Below are positions 1 to 8,492 of a DNA stretch of 64,000 nucleotides, one piece after another (position 1 is the stretch's first letter; the number at the start of each line of letters is the position of its first letter). Source of the stretch: DASUCS01 sp041166745 (GTDB lineage Bacteria; Actinomycetota; Acidimicrobiia; Acidimicrobiales; JACDCH01); contig JBEEGH010000013.1 of the NCBI GenBank assembly GCA_041166745.1, positions 186,001 through 250,000 of the forward strand. The letters run 5' to 3'. The notes beneath the pieces were generated by a model. The model was not told the DNA's origin. It was given only the letters and a program-made list of their open reading frames with translations, and made no database searches. The position numbers were made by a program, and so were the translations under genes.

Positions 1-52
1 GACGGTCAGCGCGCGCCCGGGAACCGCTGATGGCGGCGTTCGGGTGATCGAT

Positions 53-1165
53 TCAGTGGAACCGTCGCTCGACCGCGACGTACGAGATGCACGCGGCCGT
101 GAGGCTCGCTGCGATGCGCGCGCTGAACAGCGACACGCCCGACAGTCCGGTGCGCGCCTCGGTGATCACGAGCAGCAGCGGCCAGTGCCAGAGGTACAGG
201 CTGTACGAGACACGACCGAGCGCGACCACGGGGCGGGCGGCCAGCAGGGTGGGTACGACGCTGGCCGGGGCGAGCACGACCTGGGCGAGCATCACCGTGG
301 CGGCGACCGCGACGACGAGATACCAACCCTCGAACATGGTGTGACCCGACGTGGGGGCGACGACGAATGCCAGCAGCAGACCCACAGCGGCAGCGGAGCC
401 CGCCGCGCTGATGCCCACCTTCGCGGCCGGCGACAACGGCGGGTGATCGCCGTGTAGGCGATGCCCGATGATGGCGGCCAGTACCGCGCCGACGAGAAGG
501 GCCTGCGCGCGCGTATCGGTGCCGTAGTACGACCGTTGCGTGTGCCAATCCGGTCCGACGAACGCGGCCATCGCAACGGCCGAGGCGAGCGCCAACCCCC
601 CTGCGAGCAATCCGACGTTGCGCCGTCGCTGATTGCGCCCGCGCCGGTACGCCACGAGCATGAGCAGCGGGGGCCACAAAAGGTAGAACTGCATCTCGAT
701 CGCCAGCGACCAGCAGTGTTGGAAGGGTGATCGAACGAGGCCGACGAGACTGTGGCCGATCGTGTCGATGAAGCGCCAGTTCACCACCTGCGCGAAGGTT
801 GCCAGCGCGTCATCGCGAAGGTCGCGCGCGGACTCGAGCGGCGCAATGAACGACCCGAGGGCGACACCGAGCACGATCAAGGTCAGCAATGCCGGGAGCA
901 GACGCGTGGCTCGGCGGGCCCAAAAGCGCCGGAGATCGATGCGGTCAGTTCGATCGAGCTCGGCGAGCAGCAACGACGTGATGAGAAACCCGCTCAACAC
1001 GAAGAACACGTCGACCCCTAGATAGCCGCCGCTCGCCCAGGTGACGTCGGTGTGGAAGAGCAACACCGCCAAGACGGCCACGCCCCGGACTCCATCGAGG
1101 CCCGCATGGCGCACGCTCCGAACCGGGGGCGCGCCAGTGCGAACGAACAGGCTCGTCTGGAGCAT
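53..1165 (-). CDS. Acyltransferase 3 family membrane protein
   Basis: Integral membrane O-acyltransferase of the OafA/YrhL type, which moves acyl groups onto cell-surface sugars or lipids; the substrate cannot be read from sequence. The N-terminal part shows the family signature GVRGVAVLAVLLFH, with the conserved His, followed by FFVLSGFLIT. About ten hydrophobic segments follow, and the length (370 aa) fits the membrane domain without the extra SGNH domain. The ATG at 1165 is chosen. A TTG at 1198 would overlap the stop of the glyoxalase-like gene and is an alternative if the genes are translationally coupled. It is the last gene of a five-gene leftward operon. Function beyond the family is unknown. 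Confidence 0.85.
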   Translation of the reverse strand: MLQTSLFVRTGAPPVRSVRHAGLDGVRGVAVLAVLLFHTDVTWASGGYLGVDVFFVLSGFLITSLLLAELDRTDRIDLRRFWARRATRLLPALLTLIVLGVALGSFIAPLESARDLRDDALATFAQVVNWRFIDTIGHSLVGLVRSPFQHCWSLAIEMQFYLLWPPLLMLVAYRRGRNQRRRNVGLLAGGLALASAVAMAAFVGPDWHTQRSYYGTDTRAQALLVGAVLAAIIGHRLHGDHPPLSPAAKVGISAAGSAAAVGLLLAFVVAPTSGHTMFEGWYLVVAVAATVMLAQVVLAPASVVPTLLAARPVVALGRVSYSLYLWHWPLLLVITEARTGLSGVSLFSARIAASLTAACISYVAVERRFH

Positions 1166-1194
1166 CGGGGGAGCGTTCCCGGAGGAACCCTCGA

Positions 1195-1545
1195 TCAACC
1201 GGCTTGGTGCAACTCGATGAGGTTTCCGGATGGATCGGTGAGAAACGCCTGCAAGTTCGGGCCAACCGGTGACGAGTCGCTCACCTTGATGTCGCGCCCT
1301 CGCAGCTCGCTGATGGTGTCATCGAGGTCGGCCACGAGAAGCGCGAAGTGCTCGCCGTTCCCCTTGGGCACCTGGCCCTCGATGAGATGCACTTGCTGGC
1401 CGCCGGCATCGAGCCAGGCCCCTCCAAAGCCGAAGTCCGGCCGGTCGGAGCGGGCGTGCAATCCGAGGACACCGACGTAGAAGTCGAGGGCGGCATCGAC
1501 GTCGTCCACGTTGATCGACACGTGATGCACTGCGAGAGGTTCCAC
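1195..1545 (-). CDS. VOC (glyoxalase/bleomycin resistance) family protein
   Basis: Small single-domain protein (116 aa, GTG start) of the vicinal oxygen chelate fold. The beginning HHVSINVDDVDAALDFY and the end FLTDPSGNLIELHQ are the typical first and last metal-ligand strands (His near residue 7, Glu near 111), with GEHFALLV in the middle. Members include glyoxalase I, dioxygenases and antibiotic-binding proteins; nothing here selects one. It lies 10 bp downstream of the 2TM gene and its stop touches the possible TTG start of the acyltransferase, so it is probably cotranscribed with both. Confidence 0.85.
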   Translation of the reverse strand: MEPLAVHHVSINVDDVDAALDFYVGVLGLHARSDRPDFGFGGAWLDAGGQQVHLIEGQVPKGNGEHFALLVADLDDTISELRGRDIKVSDSSPVGPNLQAFLTDPSGNLIELHQAG

Positions 1546-1555
1546 GCCGGGGAGA

Positions 1556-1855
1556 TTACGCCGACGATTTCGGCGGGTCAGGCTGACCTCCGCCGAGACG
1601 TTGCTGCTCGCGCCTCAGCACGATCTCCTCCGGGTCGCTCAACAGGTAGGCGACAACGCCGTGGGCCACGATCCCGATGCCCCATCCGAGGATCGGGAAC
1701 ACGAACCACGGATAGCCCGCGCCGGTCAGCGCCCAGATCACGACGAGCGAAAGGTTCGTCGCCACGTAGATGGAGAGGTGGAGCAGGAACACGCGTCGGC
1801 GCAGGATCTGTTTGGCCTCGGCTTCCCGAAAGGCTGCTCGTGCGAAGTCGTCCAT
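1556..1855 (-). CDS. 2TM domain protein
   Basis: A 99-residue protein with an N-terminal amphipathic stretch rich in A, R and E, then two membrane helices (about residues 22-44 and 50-71) separated by a short loop containing TGAGYPWF, and a charged C-terminal tail. This matches the small bacterial 2TM domain family, sometimes found fused to histidine kinases or regulators. The ATG at 1855 lies 2 bp after the PadR gene stop, which argues for coupling to the regulator upstream. Its role is unknown; a membrane sensor or partner of the neighbouring regulator is a guess. Confidence 0.75.
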   Translation of the reverse strand: MDDFARAAFREAEAKQILRRRVFLLHLSIYVATNLSLVVIWALTGAGYPWFVFPILGWGIGIVAHGVVAYLLSDPEEIVLRREQQRLGGGQPDPPKSSA

Positions 1856-1857
1856 CT

Positions 1858-2313
1858 CTATGTCTCCTTGCCGATTAGGCGTTCGATGTTGTTCCGGGCG
1901 CCGTCGAGGATGGCGCTGATGGCCTCCCTGGTGTCGTCGTCGAGGGCGCGCTGACGGCCATCGACGCCGGCTACGAAGTCGTCGAGCACAGAGCCGAGGG
2001 TCGACGGCGCCGGAGGCGCGGCGCGGGCCCGCGTGGCCACGGCTTCCACGGTTCCGCGCAGCTTCGTCGCCGCTTGGTGTCCTTTGGCCGTCAGCTCGTA
2101 GACACGAGAGCCGTTGCGATCGGTTGCGCCCACGAGACCGGTGTCCTCCAGCGCCAACAGCGCGGGATACACCGCTCCCGGACTTGGTTGCCACGACTCA
2201 CCGATCTGCTCTGCAAGCACGTGCATGATCGTGTAGCCGTTCGAAGGTCCTGCAACCTCGAGCGCGTCGAGGAGTGCCTCCTTCAGCTCACCACGGCGGA
2301 AGAGACGGGTCAC
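1858..2313 (-). CDS. PadR family transcriptional regulator
   Basis: A 151-residue winged-helix regulator. It begins with a helical LKEALLDALEVAGPSNGYTIM stretch typical of PadR, then PSPGAVYPALLALEDTGLV (recognition helix and wing) and YELTAKGHQAA, followed by a C-terminal dimerisation helix region. The GTG start at 2313 overlaps the stop of the upstream cyclase gene (GTGA), so the two are translationally coupled. PadR proteins usually repress nearby genes and often their own operon; the two palindromes at 3036-3073 ahead of the operon are the obvious candidate operators. The ligand is unknown. Confidence 0.88.
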   Translation of the reverse strand: MTRLFRRGELKEALLDALEVAGPSNGYTIMHVLAEQIGESWQPSPGAVYPALLALEDTGLVGATDRNGSRVYELTAKGHQAATKLRGTVEAVATRARAAPPAPSTLGSVLDDFVAGVDGRQRALDDDTREAISAILDGARNNIERLIGKET

Positions 2314-3035
2314 GGCACGACCATGCGTGTGATCGCGATCGGATCGCTCAGGCCCCGTACGTCGAGCGACTCGGCCGCCGGGTCTCCGGGTGCGGTGGTC
2401 ATCACGAGTTCCCCCGGTTGCGCGGCGGAACAGAGTCGGGCAGTGAGGTTGACGTCGGCGCCGAACAGGTCGCCGCGAAAGGAGATGGGGCGGCCGCGGT
2501 GTACGGCACCGCGCAACGGCCACGGCTGCCCGTCGGGCCGCCGACAGCTCCGTGCGACGCGGCGCACGATGCGGATCCCTTCCGTCGGTGTGCGTACCGT
2601 TCCGAGAAAGCCGTCGCCCAGTGGCTTGACGAGCTTTCCTCCTGCGCGACGAAGCTCGGCGTCGCCGAGATCCTGCAGCTGCCGCGCCGCGAGATGAGCC
2701 GCGCTGTCTCCTTGCTCGGCGGTGAAGCGCACGTAGCCCACGAGGTCGACCATGACGAGCACGACGTCGATCGGATCGCCGGGCCCGAGCTCGTAGGCCG
2801 CCTCCTCACCGAAGGGTGTCAGTGCGAATCGGTAGCCGCCGTCGCGCGTCACCTGGATGTATCCGCTGGCTTCGAGCGTCAACAGCTGCGCCAGGAGCCG
2901 GCTCGGCGCCAGTTCGCGGCCGTTGGAGGCCAGCCGGCGGCTCACCGTGTCGCCGTCGATCGCCCCTTCGGCGCTCGTGCCCAACAGGGCGAGCACTACG
3001 TCCAGGCTCGACGGTCTCGGCACGACCGCGACCAT
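2310..3035 (-). CDS. Winged-helix / class III nucleotidyl cyclase fusion
   Basis: A 241-residue protein. The N-terminal 85 residues look like a winged helix (LAQLLTLEASGYIQVTRDGG followed by FALTPFGEEA). The rest is a class III cyclase catalytic domain: the first metal Asp lies in VLVMVDLVGYVRFT, Lys and the second Asp in LVKPLGDGF, and the late Asp, Asn and Arg in FGADVNLTARL. The ion-binding and adenine-specifying residues are therefore present, and it may make cAMP. The ATG at 3035 is favoured because the only upstream start (TTG at 3059) would place codons inside the palindromic control region. It heads the operon with PadR. Whether the winged helix binds DNA is inferred. Confidence 0.8.
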   Translation of the reverse strand: MVAVVPRPSSLDVVLALLGTSAEGAIDGDTVSRRLASNGRELAPSRLLAQLLTLEASGYIQVTRDGGYRFALTPFGEEAAYELGPGDPIDVVLVMVDLVGYVRFTAEQGDSAAHLAARQLQDLGDAELRRAGGKLVKPLGDGFLGTVRTPTEGIRIVRRVARSCRRPDGQPWPLRGAVHRGRPISFRGDLFGADVNLTARLCSAAQPGELVMTTAPGDPAAESLDVRGLSDPIAITRMVVP

Positions 3036-3073
3036 AACGTAATAGTACGTTCCAGTCAACGTAGTAGTACGTT
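3036..3073 (-). promoter_or_regulatory. Two tandem palindromic operators overlapping a probable leaderless promoter
   Basis: Two copies of AACGTA-N4-TACGTT lie at 3036-3051 and 3058-3073, 22 bp centre to centre, about two helical turns. Read leftward, the inner copy contains TACTAT (3047-3042), an actinobacterial -10 match, six bases before the ATG at 3035. That spacing is what a leaderless transcript starting at the ATG would have. Binding by the operon's own PadR protein would cover the promoter; the assignment to PadR is inference. Confidence 0.6.
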
Positions 3074-3171
3074 TTGTGGCACTGGTCGGATAGCTCCTGC
3101 GGGGCGGCCCGATGTTGTGTTCTGCTCAATTCGAGTGTCCGCAACAGCGGCATCGGGTACGCCGCCCACCA

Positions 3172-3567
3172 ATGGCTGACGGCGACTCGAGGCTCGAGCT
3201 CCCCTCCTCGCCGACAGCAGCAGGACTGGCCCGTGCCTTCGTGCGGCGTGCCTGGTCTCACCTCGAGAGCGCAGACACCCTCGACGCGGTAGCGCTCTGC
3301 GTCAGCGAACTCGTGACCAACGCCCTCGACCATGCGACGCCGCCCTACGAGCTGCGCGTCAATCGCCGACGCGGGCGACTGCGCATCGAAGTCGCGGATG
3401 CCAGTGTCCGACTACCGGTGCTGCAGGCTCTGACACCCGCGGCTCTGAGGGGCCGCGGGATCTTCCTCGTCGAGCGCACCGCAACCTGCTGGGGGGTGGA
3501 TCCGACGCGCGCGGGCAAGACCGTGTGGGCGGAGTTTGCTACCGGAAGGCCACTAAAGAACGCGTAG
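3172..3567 (+). CDS. Anti-sigma-factor-type ATP-binding protein (GHKL fold)
   Basis: A 131-residue histidine-kinase-like ATPase domain standing alone, as in RsbW/SpoIIAB-type serine kinases and anti-sigma factors. The N box appears as CVSELVTNALDHA and the late G box as RGRGIFLVERTA. Such proteins bind a sigma factor or phosphorylate an STAS antagonist; no STAS gene or sigma factor is visible here, so its partner is elsewhere or it acts otherwise. The ATG at 3172 is chosen as the start just before the conserved domain. It converges, with a 15-bp overlap, on the SpoIIE-type phosphatase gene, a natural functional partner. Confidence 0.82.
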   Translation: MADGDSRLELPSSPTAAGLARAFVRRAWSHLESADTLDAVALCVSELVTNALDHATPPYELRVNRRRGRLRIEVADASVRLPVLQALTPAALRGRGIFLVERTATCWGVDPTRAGKTVWAEFATGRPLKNA

Positions 3568-5754
3568 GACGAGAATGGCGATGTCGTCGCTCGGTTCCGG
3601 CCCGGCGAACTCGAGCACGGCCTTTTCAATTGCATCGGCGATCTGCGCCGCACTCTCGCCGTGACACGCGGCCAACGTGGCATACAGCCGTTCATCGCCG
3701 AACTGCTCGACGCCGCGTCGAGCTTCGGTGACACCGTCCGTGTAGAGGACCAGCGCGTCATCGGTGTGGAGCTGAGTGGTCTCCTCCCACAGACGGACCT
3801 CAGGCAGGATGCCGATGAGGCTTCCGGCCGTGCCGAACGGCGTGATCTCGCCGTCGGCCCGCACCACGAGCGGTGCGGGGTGGCCGCCGCGACACATCGA
3901 TACGCGCACACCGAGCGACGTCGGGACGACGCGCGCATAGGCGATCGTGCAGAAGCGATCGTCGAGTTGCTGGTGTACGAGCGCCTCGTTGACCTTGCGT
4001 AGCACCTGAACCGGTTGGCGGATGTCCATCGCGACGGACCGAATCGTCCACCGCGCGACGGCGGTTACGGCCGCCGCCTCGGGTCCTTTCCCGCAGACAT
4101 CGCCGATCACGATCGCCCAGTCGCCGCCGGTGTCGAACACGTCATAGAAGTCGCCGCCGACCTCGAGACCCGCGAGCGCCGGGTGGTAGCGCCCTTCCAA
4201 CTCGAGACCCGGCACGGCCGGCAGCACTGGCGGAAGCAAGCTGGTTTGCAGGGCTTTGCTCAACGCTTGGATTCGGCGGCGGTCGCGTTCAGCGCGATCT
4301 CGCTCGCGTCGTTCGCGGTCATACAGCAGGCTCCGGGCGAGGGCCTGCGCGCACTGGTCGGCAACGGCGGTGAGAAATCTGATCTCGTCGCCGTCGAAGT
4401 CGTGATCGGCGTCGAAGCCGAGCGCAAAGACACCGATCGTGCGCTCCTCGGCGACGAGCGGTACCGCGGCAAAGGCCACGGTGCCGGCTGCGAGCGCGGC
4501 CAGTTCGGGGTAGCGATCGTCTCGCTCGGCGGCCGATACGACGAACACGGGAGCGCGGGTGCGTACGACGTCCGCGGCGGGCAGCGTCGAGTCGAGCGGG
4601 ATCGAAGCGAACGTGTCTGCCTGCCCCCGCAGGTCGAAGCCCGTCACTAGATCCACGGTGGCGGCAGCCTCGTTGACGAGCCACAAGCCTCGATTGGATG
4701 AGCCGAGATGTGGCATCGAGATCGCGCCGATGACCTGCGTGACTTCTTGCACCGTCACCGCACGCGACAGCGCCGTCGCGAGCGTTTGCAGTTGCGTCAA
4801 TCGCTCGGCCGACGATTCGGCCTCGGCTCGCGCTCGTTGCTGGTCGTCGAAGAGGCGGGCGTTGTCGAGTGCGATCGCGGCCCGCCGGGCGGCCTCGCTC
4901 AGGACTTCGACATCGTCGGATCCGAAGCGGCGGTCGGGGCTGCACGAGATGACGGTCACGGCCCCGAGCGTGCGCCCGCGCGCAATCAGCGGAACGACCA
5001 TGAACGAATGGAAGCCGAGCTCGCGCACGATGCGGTAGTGGTTGTCGTCGCGAGTCAGATTGCGTACGACGTCGTCCGTGATCTCCGCAAGGAAGAACGT
5101 CGCGCCGGATCGCAGTGCCTCGAGGGCGGGGTGCGGCCCTGCAGGGTCGGGCGGGTAGCGGCGTCCGAGCTCGTCGATCAAGGGTTGCTTGTCTGGGTCG
5201 GCGTGTGCAGCGGCCACGCGACGGAGACCGGTGTCGTCGCCGATGTCGATGAAGCAGATGTCGCCGAGGAATGGAACCGTCAGCGCGGCCAGCGCTGCGA
5301 GATTCTGCGAGTAGTCGAGCGATGCGCCGAGCACCGCGGAGCAGTCGGACAGGAATCGTTCAACACGCTCGCGGCTGCCGTCGATCGCGAGGCTTACGAT
5401 ACCCGCGAGCTGTCCCTTCGAGTCGTAGAGCGGTGAGTTGACCGCGTGGACGGACAAGAGCGAGCCGTCCTTGGTGCGAACTTCGAACGTTCCCTCCCAC
5501 GCCCCGCCCTTGTCGAGGGACGTCATGATCTCGGTGGCGACGTCGGCATCGATGGCAACGCCCGATACCTCCGACGCCAGCCGCCCGATCGTCTCTTCGC
5601 GCGACCAGCCGTACAGCGTCTCGGCGTAACGATTGGCGAACAGGATGCGGCCTTGCAGATCGACGGCCATGACGGCCGCGTCGACCCGCTCGAGGAGGTG
5701 CGACTCGAGCCCGACGAGCCCGGCCCCTGCGAGGGCCATTGACGTGTCCGCCAT
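3553..5754 (-). CDS. PAS-GAF-GAF-SpoIIE serine phosphatase
   Basis: A 733-residue cytoplasmic sensor phosphatase. A PAS domain covers about residues 15-130 (FANRYAETLYGWSREE), followed by two GAF-like regions (about 150-310 and 335-500), a charged coiled-coil linker, and a C-terminal PP2C/SpoIIE domain from about 520. The metal-binding motifs are EVGGDFYD, IGDVCGKGPEAA, LYTDGVTEAR and SDDIAILVL, so it should be active. These enzymes dephosphorylate anti-sigma antagonists in response to ligands or redox state. The ATG at 5754 opens the PAS domain; the open frame continues upstream but without conserved sequence. It faces the receiver-EAL gene across about 160 bp. Confidence 0.9.
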   Translation of the reverse strand: MADTSMALAGAGLVGLESHLLERVDAAVMAVDLQGRILFANRYAETLYGWSREETIGRLASEVSGVAIDADVATEIMTSLDKGGAWEGTFEVRTKDGSLLSVHAVNSPLYDSKGQLAGIVSLAIDGSRERVERFLSDCSAVLGASLDYSQNLAALAALTVPFLGDICFIDIGDDTGLRRVAAAHADPDKQPLIDELGRRYPPDPAGPHPALEALRSGATFFLAEITDDVVRNLTRDDNHYRIVRELGFHSFMVVPLIARGRTLGAVTVISCSPDRRFGSDDVEVLSEAARRAAIALDNARLFDDQQRARAEAESSAERLTQLQTLATALSRAVTVQEVTQVIGAISMPHLGSSNRGLWLVNEAAATVDLVTGFDLRGQADTFASIPLDSTLPAADVVRTRAPVFVVSAAERDDRYPELAALAAGTVAFAAVPLVAEERTIGVFALGFDADHDFDGDEIRFLTAVADQCAQALARSLLYDRERRERDRAERDRRRIQALSKALQTSLLPPVLPAVPGLELEGRYHPALAGLEVGGDFYDVFDTGGDWAIVIGDVCGKGPEAAAVTAVARWTIRSVAMDIRQPVQVLRKVNEALVHQQLDDRFCTIAYARVVPTSLGVRVSMCRGGHPAPLVVRADGEITPFGTAGSLIGILPEVRLWEETTQLHTDDALVLYTDGVTEARRGVEQFGDERLYATLAACHGESAAQIADAIEKAVLEFAGPEPSDDIAILVLRVL

Positions 5755-5855
5755 CGGACACAGGGTAGATCCACGCCGCCCTTTTGGTCCCGAGGGTGTC
5801 CGTACTTCTCGATCCGGAAGAAATCCCTCAAGTCGGCACAACGAGCCACCGACAT

Positions 5856-5873
5856 CTAGTCCGAACGAACTAG
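5856..5873. promoter_or_regulatory. Inverted repeat in divergent promoter region
   Basis: CTAGT-N8-ACTAG lies between the SpoIIE-type phosphatase gene and the receiver-EAL gene, 43 bp before the latter start. It may be an operator for one or both; the arms are only five bases long, so chance is possible. Confidence 0.25.
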
Positions 5874-5916
5874 TCAGGCGGACGAGTCGCTCAAGATCCG
5901 AACTCGGGAGGGTTCC

Positions 5917-7521
5917 GTGTCGCGACCTCGAGAACGACAGCACGATCCGATCGTCAGGACTCGCATCCTGGTGGTCGACGACGACCCGAGCGCTCGCGGG
6001 TTCCTCGTCATGACGCTGCAGCTGGCGGGGTACGACTGCGTCGAGGCGGCAACCGGTGCGGAGGCGCTCGAGTGCATCGACGCCACGATCTCCGCCGTCG
6101 TCCTCGACAACCGGCTGCCGGACACGCTCGGGACCGAACTGCTGCACCGGCTGCGCACCCGGATGGGTGCGACGACGCTGCCCGTCCTGCTCGTGACCGG
6201 TGATGATCAGCTGGCCGGCCCATCCGCCGGGCTCAGCGCGGGTGCGACGGACTTTCTCCTCAAGCCGGTCGATCCCGATGAGCTCGTCGCGCGTCTTGCA
6301 GCGCACCTACGAGGTCAGGCCGCGTGGTTCGCCTTTCTCGACGATCAGCTCCGCCAACGCGCTTCGGTCGTCAACTCATTGTTCGCGATTGCGCCGCGCG
6401 CGTCAGCGGAGGAAACGGCAGTCGCCATCTGTGAGGTGCTGTCGGACGTTCATCACCTCGACGGCATCGCCCTCGCCCGCCTCGACGAGACCGGCCGGCT
6501 GGTGATGCTCGCATCGCAGGGAGATGCGCAGTTCGAGCACGCCATCCGCCGCTTCGGGTCGGCCCGCCCGTCGTACTTCCTCGGGCGAGCGGAACAACCG
6601 TGGATCGAGCTGCCCAATCCCGGCGTGGGTACGTCGACCCTGCGCCTGGCGGTCGCGCCGATGCGCCTGGGCGGGCTCACCGTGGGCCTGCTGGTGCTGG
6701 GTGCATCCTCGCTCGCACCGCTGCCGGCCCGCGCTCGCATGATCGACGAGCTGTTGGCAGAGGCGATCGACTTCGCCGGCGTCGCCACCGGCCTGCTCGG
6801 CTTGTCGCTGCACGCGCGCGCCGAACGAGATCGGCGTCGATTCGACATGGCCGCACTGGTCCGAAACGGTCAGTTCGACACAGCGTTCCAACCGATGGTC
6901 GAGCTCAACGGCGGTCACGTGATCGGCTACGAGGCGCTCACGCGCTTTCGCGACGGTGTGGGACCAGAGGCGCGTTTCGCAGAGGCAGCCGGACTCGGCC
7001 TTGGCGCAGAACTCGAGCTCGCGACCCTTGCTACCGCGGTCGAGGCATCGAGTCGACTGCCCTCGGGAACCTTCCTGAGTGTGAATGTCACACCAAGCCT
7101 CGTACTCGATTCACGCGACTCGCTGTGCGATCTCCTTGGACGTGCAGATCGTCCAGTGGTCATCGAGCTCACTGAGCACGATGCGGTCGACGACTACCCC
7201 GCGCTTCGCAGCGCCCTCCTCGGATTCGATCCGGAGGTGCGGGTGTCGATCGATGACGCCGGTGCCGGGTTTGCCAGTTTGCGCCACGTGGTGATGCTCG
7301 AGCCGGATTTCGTGAAGCTCGATCGCACGTGGGTCACGGGGATCGAAACCGATCCCACGCGTCAAGCCATGGTCGCCGGTTTGTCGCACTTTGCGCGTGC
7401 CACCGGGTGCGATCTCGTGGCCGAGGGCATCGAAGTCGAGTCGGAGCGGCGCGCGCTTTCCGAACTCGACGTGCGCTTCGGTCAGGGTTACTTACTCGGT
7501 CGTCCGGCAATTACGTCATGA
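5917..7521 (+). CDS. Response regulator with C-terminal EAL (c-di-GMP phosphodiesterase) domain
   Basis: A 534-residue protein. The N-terminal receiver (about 15-130) has the acidic pair VVDDDP, the phospho-acceptor Asp64 in VVLDNRLPD and the Lys in LLKPVD. A GAF-like region (about 150-290) follows, then an EAL domain from about 310. The EAL catalytic set is present: Glu in GYEALTRF, Asn in SVNVTP, Glu in VIELTEHD, the Asp pair in SIDDAGAGF, Lys in FVKLDR, Glu in AEGIEVE and FGQGYLLGRP. Hydrolysis of cyclic di-GMP controlled by phosphorylation is therefore likely. The GTG start has GGGAGG upstream. No cognate kinase is nearby. Confidence 0.92.
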   Translation: MSRPRERQHDPIVRTRILVVDDDPSARGFLVMTLQLAGYDCVEAATGAEALECIDATISAVVLDNRLPDTLGTELLHRLRTRMGATTLPVLLVTGDDQLAGPSAGLSAGATDFLLKPVDPDELVARLAAHLRGQAAWFAFLDDQLRQRASVVNSLFAIAPRASAEETAVAICEVLSDVHHLDGIALARLDETGRLVMLASQGDAQFEHAIRRFGSARPSYFLGRAEQPWIELPNPGVGTSTLRLAVAPMRLGGLTVGLLVLGASSLAPLPARARMIDELLAEAIDFAGVATGLLGLSLHARAERDRRRFDMAALVRNGQFDTAFQPMVELNGGHVIGYEALTRFRDGVGPEARFAEAAGLGLGAELELATLATAVEASSRLPSGTFLSVNVTPSLVLDSRDSLCDLLGRADRPVVIELTEHDAVDDYPALRSALLGFDPEVRVSIDDAGAGFASLRHVVMLEPDFVKLDRTWVTGIETDPTRQAMVAGLSHFARATGCDLVAEGIEVESERRALSELDVRFGQGYLLGRPAITS

Positions 7522-8411
7522 ATGATGCACACGCCGTCATTCACCTCGATGCCGACATGATCGATCTCGAGGACGAACGCGAGCCGACCCTGGTCGAGGT
7601 CGCGTGCTGCCAAGCCGTCCGACGAGCTGCCGCTCGCGCGCTTCACGATCTCGAGACGCATCACGACCATGGGCCGTGGGTCGTCATCTGCACGGAGACA
7701 TCGGACTTGATCGCCGCATCGCCATCGTTCGATCCCACGGGCCCTCCAGACTGGAAGGCGCGCCTCGACGACGGCCTTCGACTGCAGCCAGACGCCATAC
7801 CGCTGGCGGTGATCGGGCTCGGCGCGGCCGCTGACCTGCAGGAGGACTCGTCCGTCTTCGTCGCGGCGCAGTGGGTGGCACGAGTGCTGGCGGAGATCGT
7901 CGTGGCCGAGCAACGGGCCGCGATCGCAAACGTGCGAGCCGGCCGCGCCGAGGCCCTGGCCGCAACGGACGCGCTCACCGGCTTGGGCAATCAGCGCGCT
8001 TGGTGGGATCGAATCGCTGAGGAAGACGCTCGCATCGAGCGTTCGAAGGCGTCGGATGTGGTCGCGGTCGTGGATCTCGATGGGCTCAAGACGGTCAATG
8101 ACGAGCGCGGTCATCTGCACGGTGACCTCTTGCTCCGACTGACCGCGCAGACGCTGCGCAAGGCGGTGCGCGCATGTGACGTGGTTGCTCGGGTGGGTGG
8201 CGATGAGTTCGCCGTACTCGCGGTCGATTTCGAAGGCGAATCGGGGGTGCTCAGCGATCGGATCGCCGCCGCGCTCCTCGATGCAGGCATCCAGGCGTCG
8301 GTCGGGGTGGCGTCGCCCAGTGCCGGTATGTCCCTTGTCGAGGCCTACGATCGGGCCGACCGGGCGATGTACACGCAGAAGCGCACCCGCCAACGCCGCT
8401 CGTTTGCCTGA
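7518..8411 (+). CDS. Diguanylate cyclase (GGDEF domain)
   Basis: A 297-residue protein. The N-terminal 145 residues carry an unrecognised helical sensor region resembling the DICT-type domains that precede GGDEF modules. The C-terminal half is a GGDEF domain with an intact active site (GGDEF at about 227-231) and an inhibitory I-site RACD exactly five residues before it, so it should make cyclic di-GMP and be product-inhibited. Its ATG overlaps the stop of the EAL gene (ATGA), so synthesis and breakdown of the messenger are translationally coupled. There is no signal peptide or membrane helix. Confidence 0.9.
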   Translation: MNDAHAVIHLDADMIDLEDEREPTLVEVACCQAVRRAAARALHDLETHHDHGPWVVICTETSDLIAASPSFDPTGPPDWKARLDDGLRLQPDAIPLAVIGLGAAADLQEDSSVFVAAQWVARVLAEIVVAEQRAAIANVRAGRAEALAATDALTGLGNQRAWWDRIAEEDARIERSKASDVVAVVDLDGLKTVNDERGHLHGDLLLRLTAQTLRKAVRACDVVARVGGDEFAVLAVDFEGESGVLSDRIAAALLDAGIQASVGVASPSAGMSLVEAYDRADRAMYTQKRTRQRRSFA

Positions 8412-8464
8412 GCCTGATCTCGCTCTGTGCCGACTGACCGGGGCGAACGCAGACGACTACCGTC

Positions 8465-8484
8465 CCTACCGACCAGTAGGTAGG
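8465..8484 (+). promoter_or_regulatory. Inverted repeat before desaturase gene
   Basis: CCTACC-N8-GGTAGG, with perfect 6-base arms, ends nine bases before the desaturase ATG at 8493. It is placed like a repressor operator or leader stem. No adjacent regulator can be assigned. Confidence 0.35.
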
Positions 8485-8492
8485 CTGGTTCG

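Noticed and set aside
5755..6306. Upstream extension of the SpoIIE phosphatase frame
   Set aside because: The sequence before the ATG at 5754 has no conserved domain and overlaps the receiver-EAL gene antisense.
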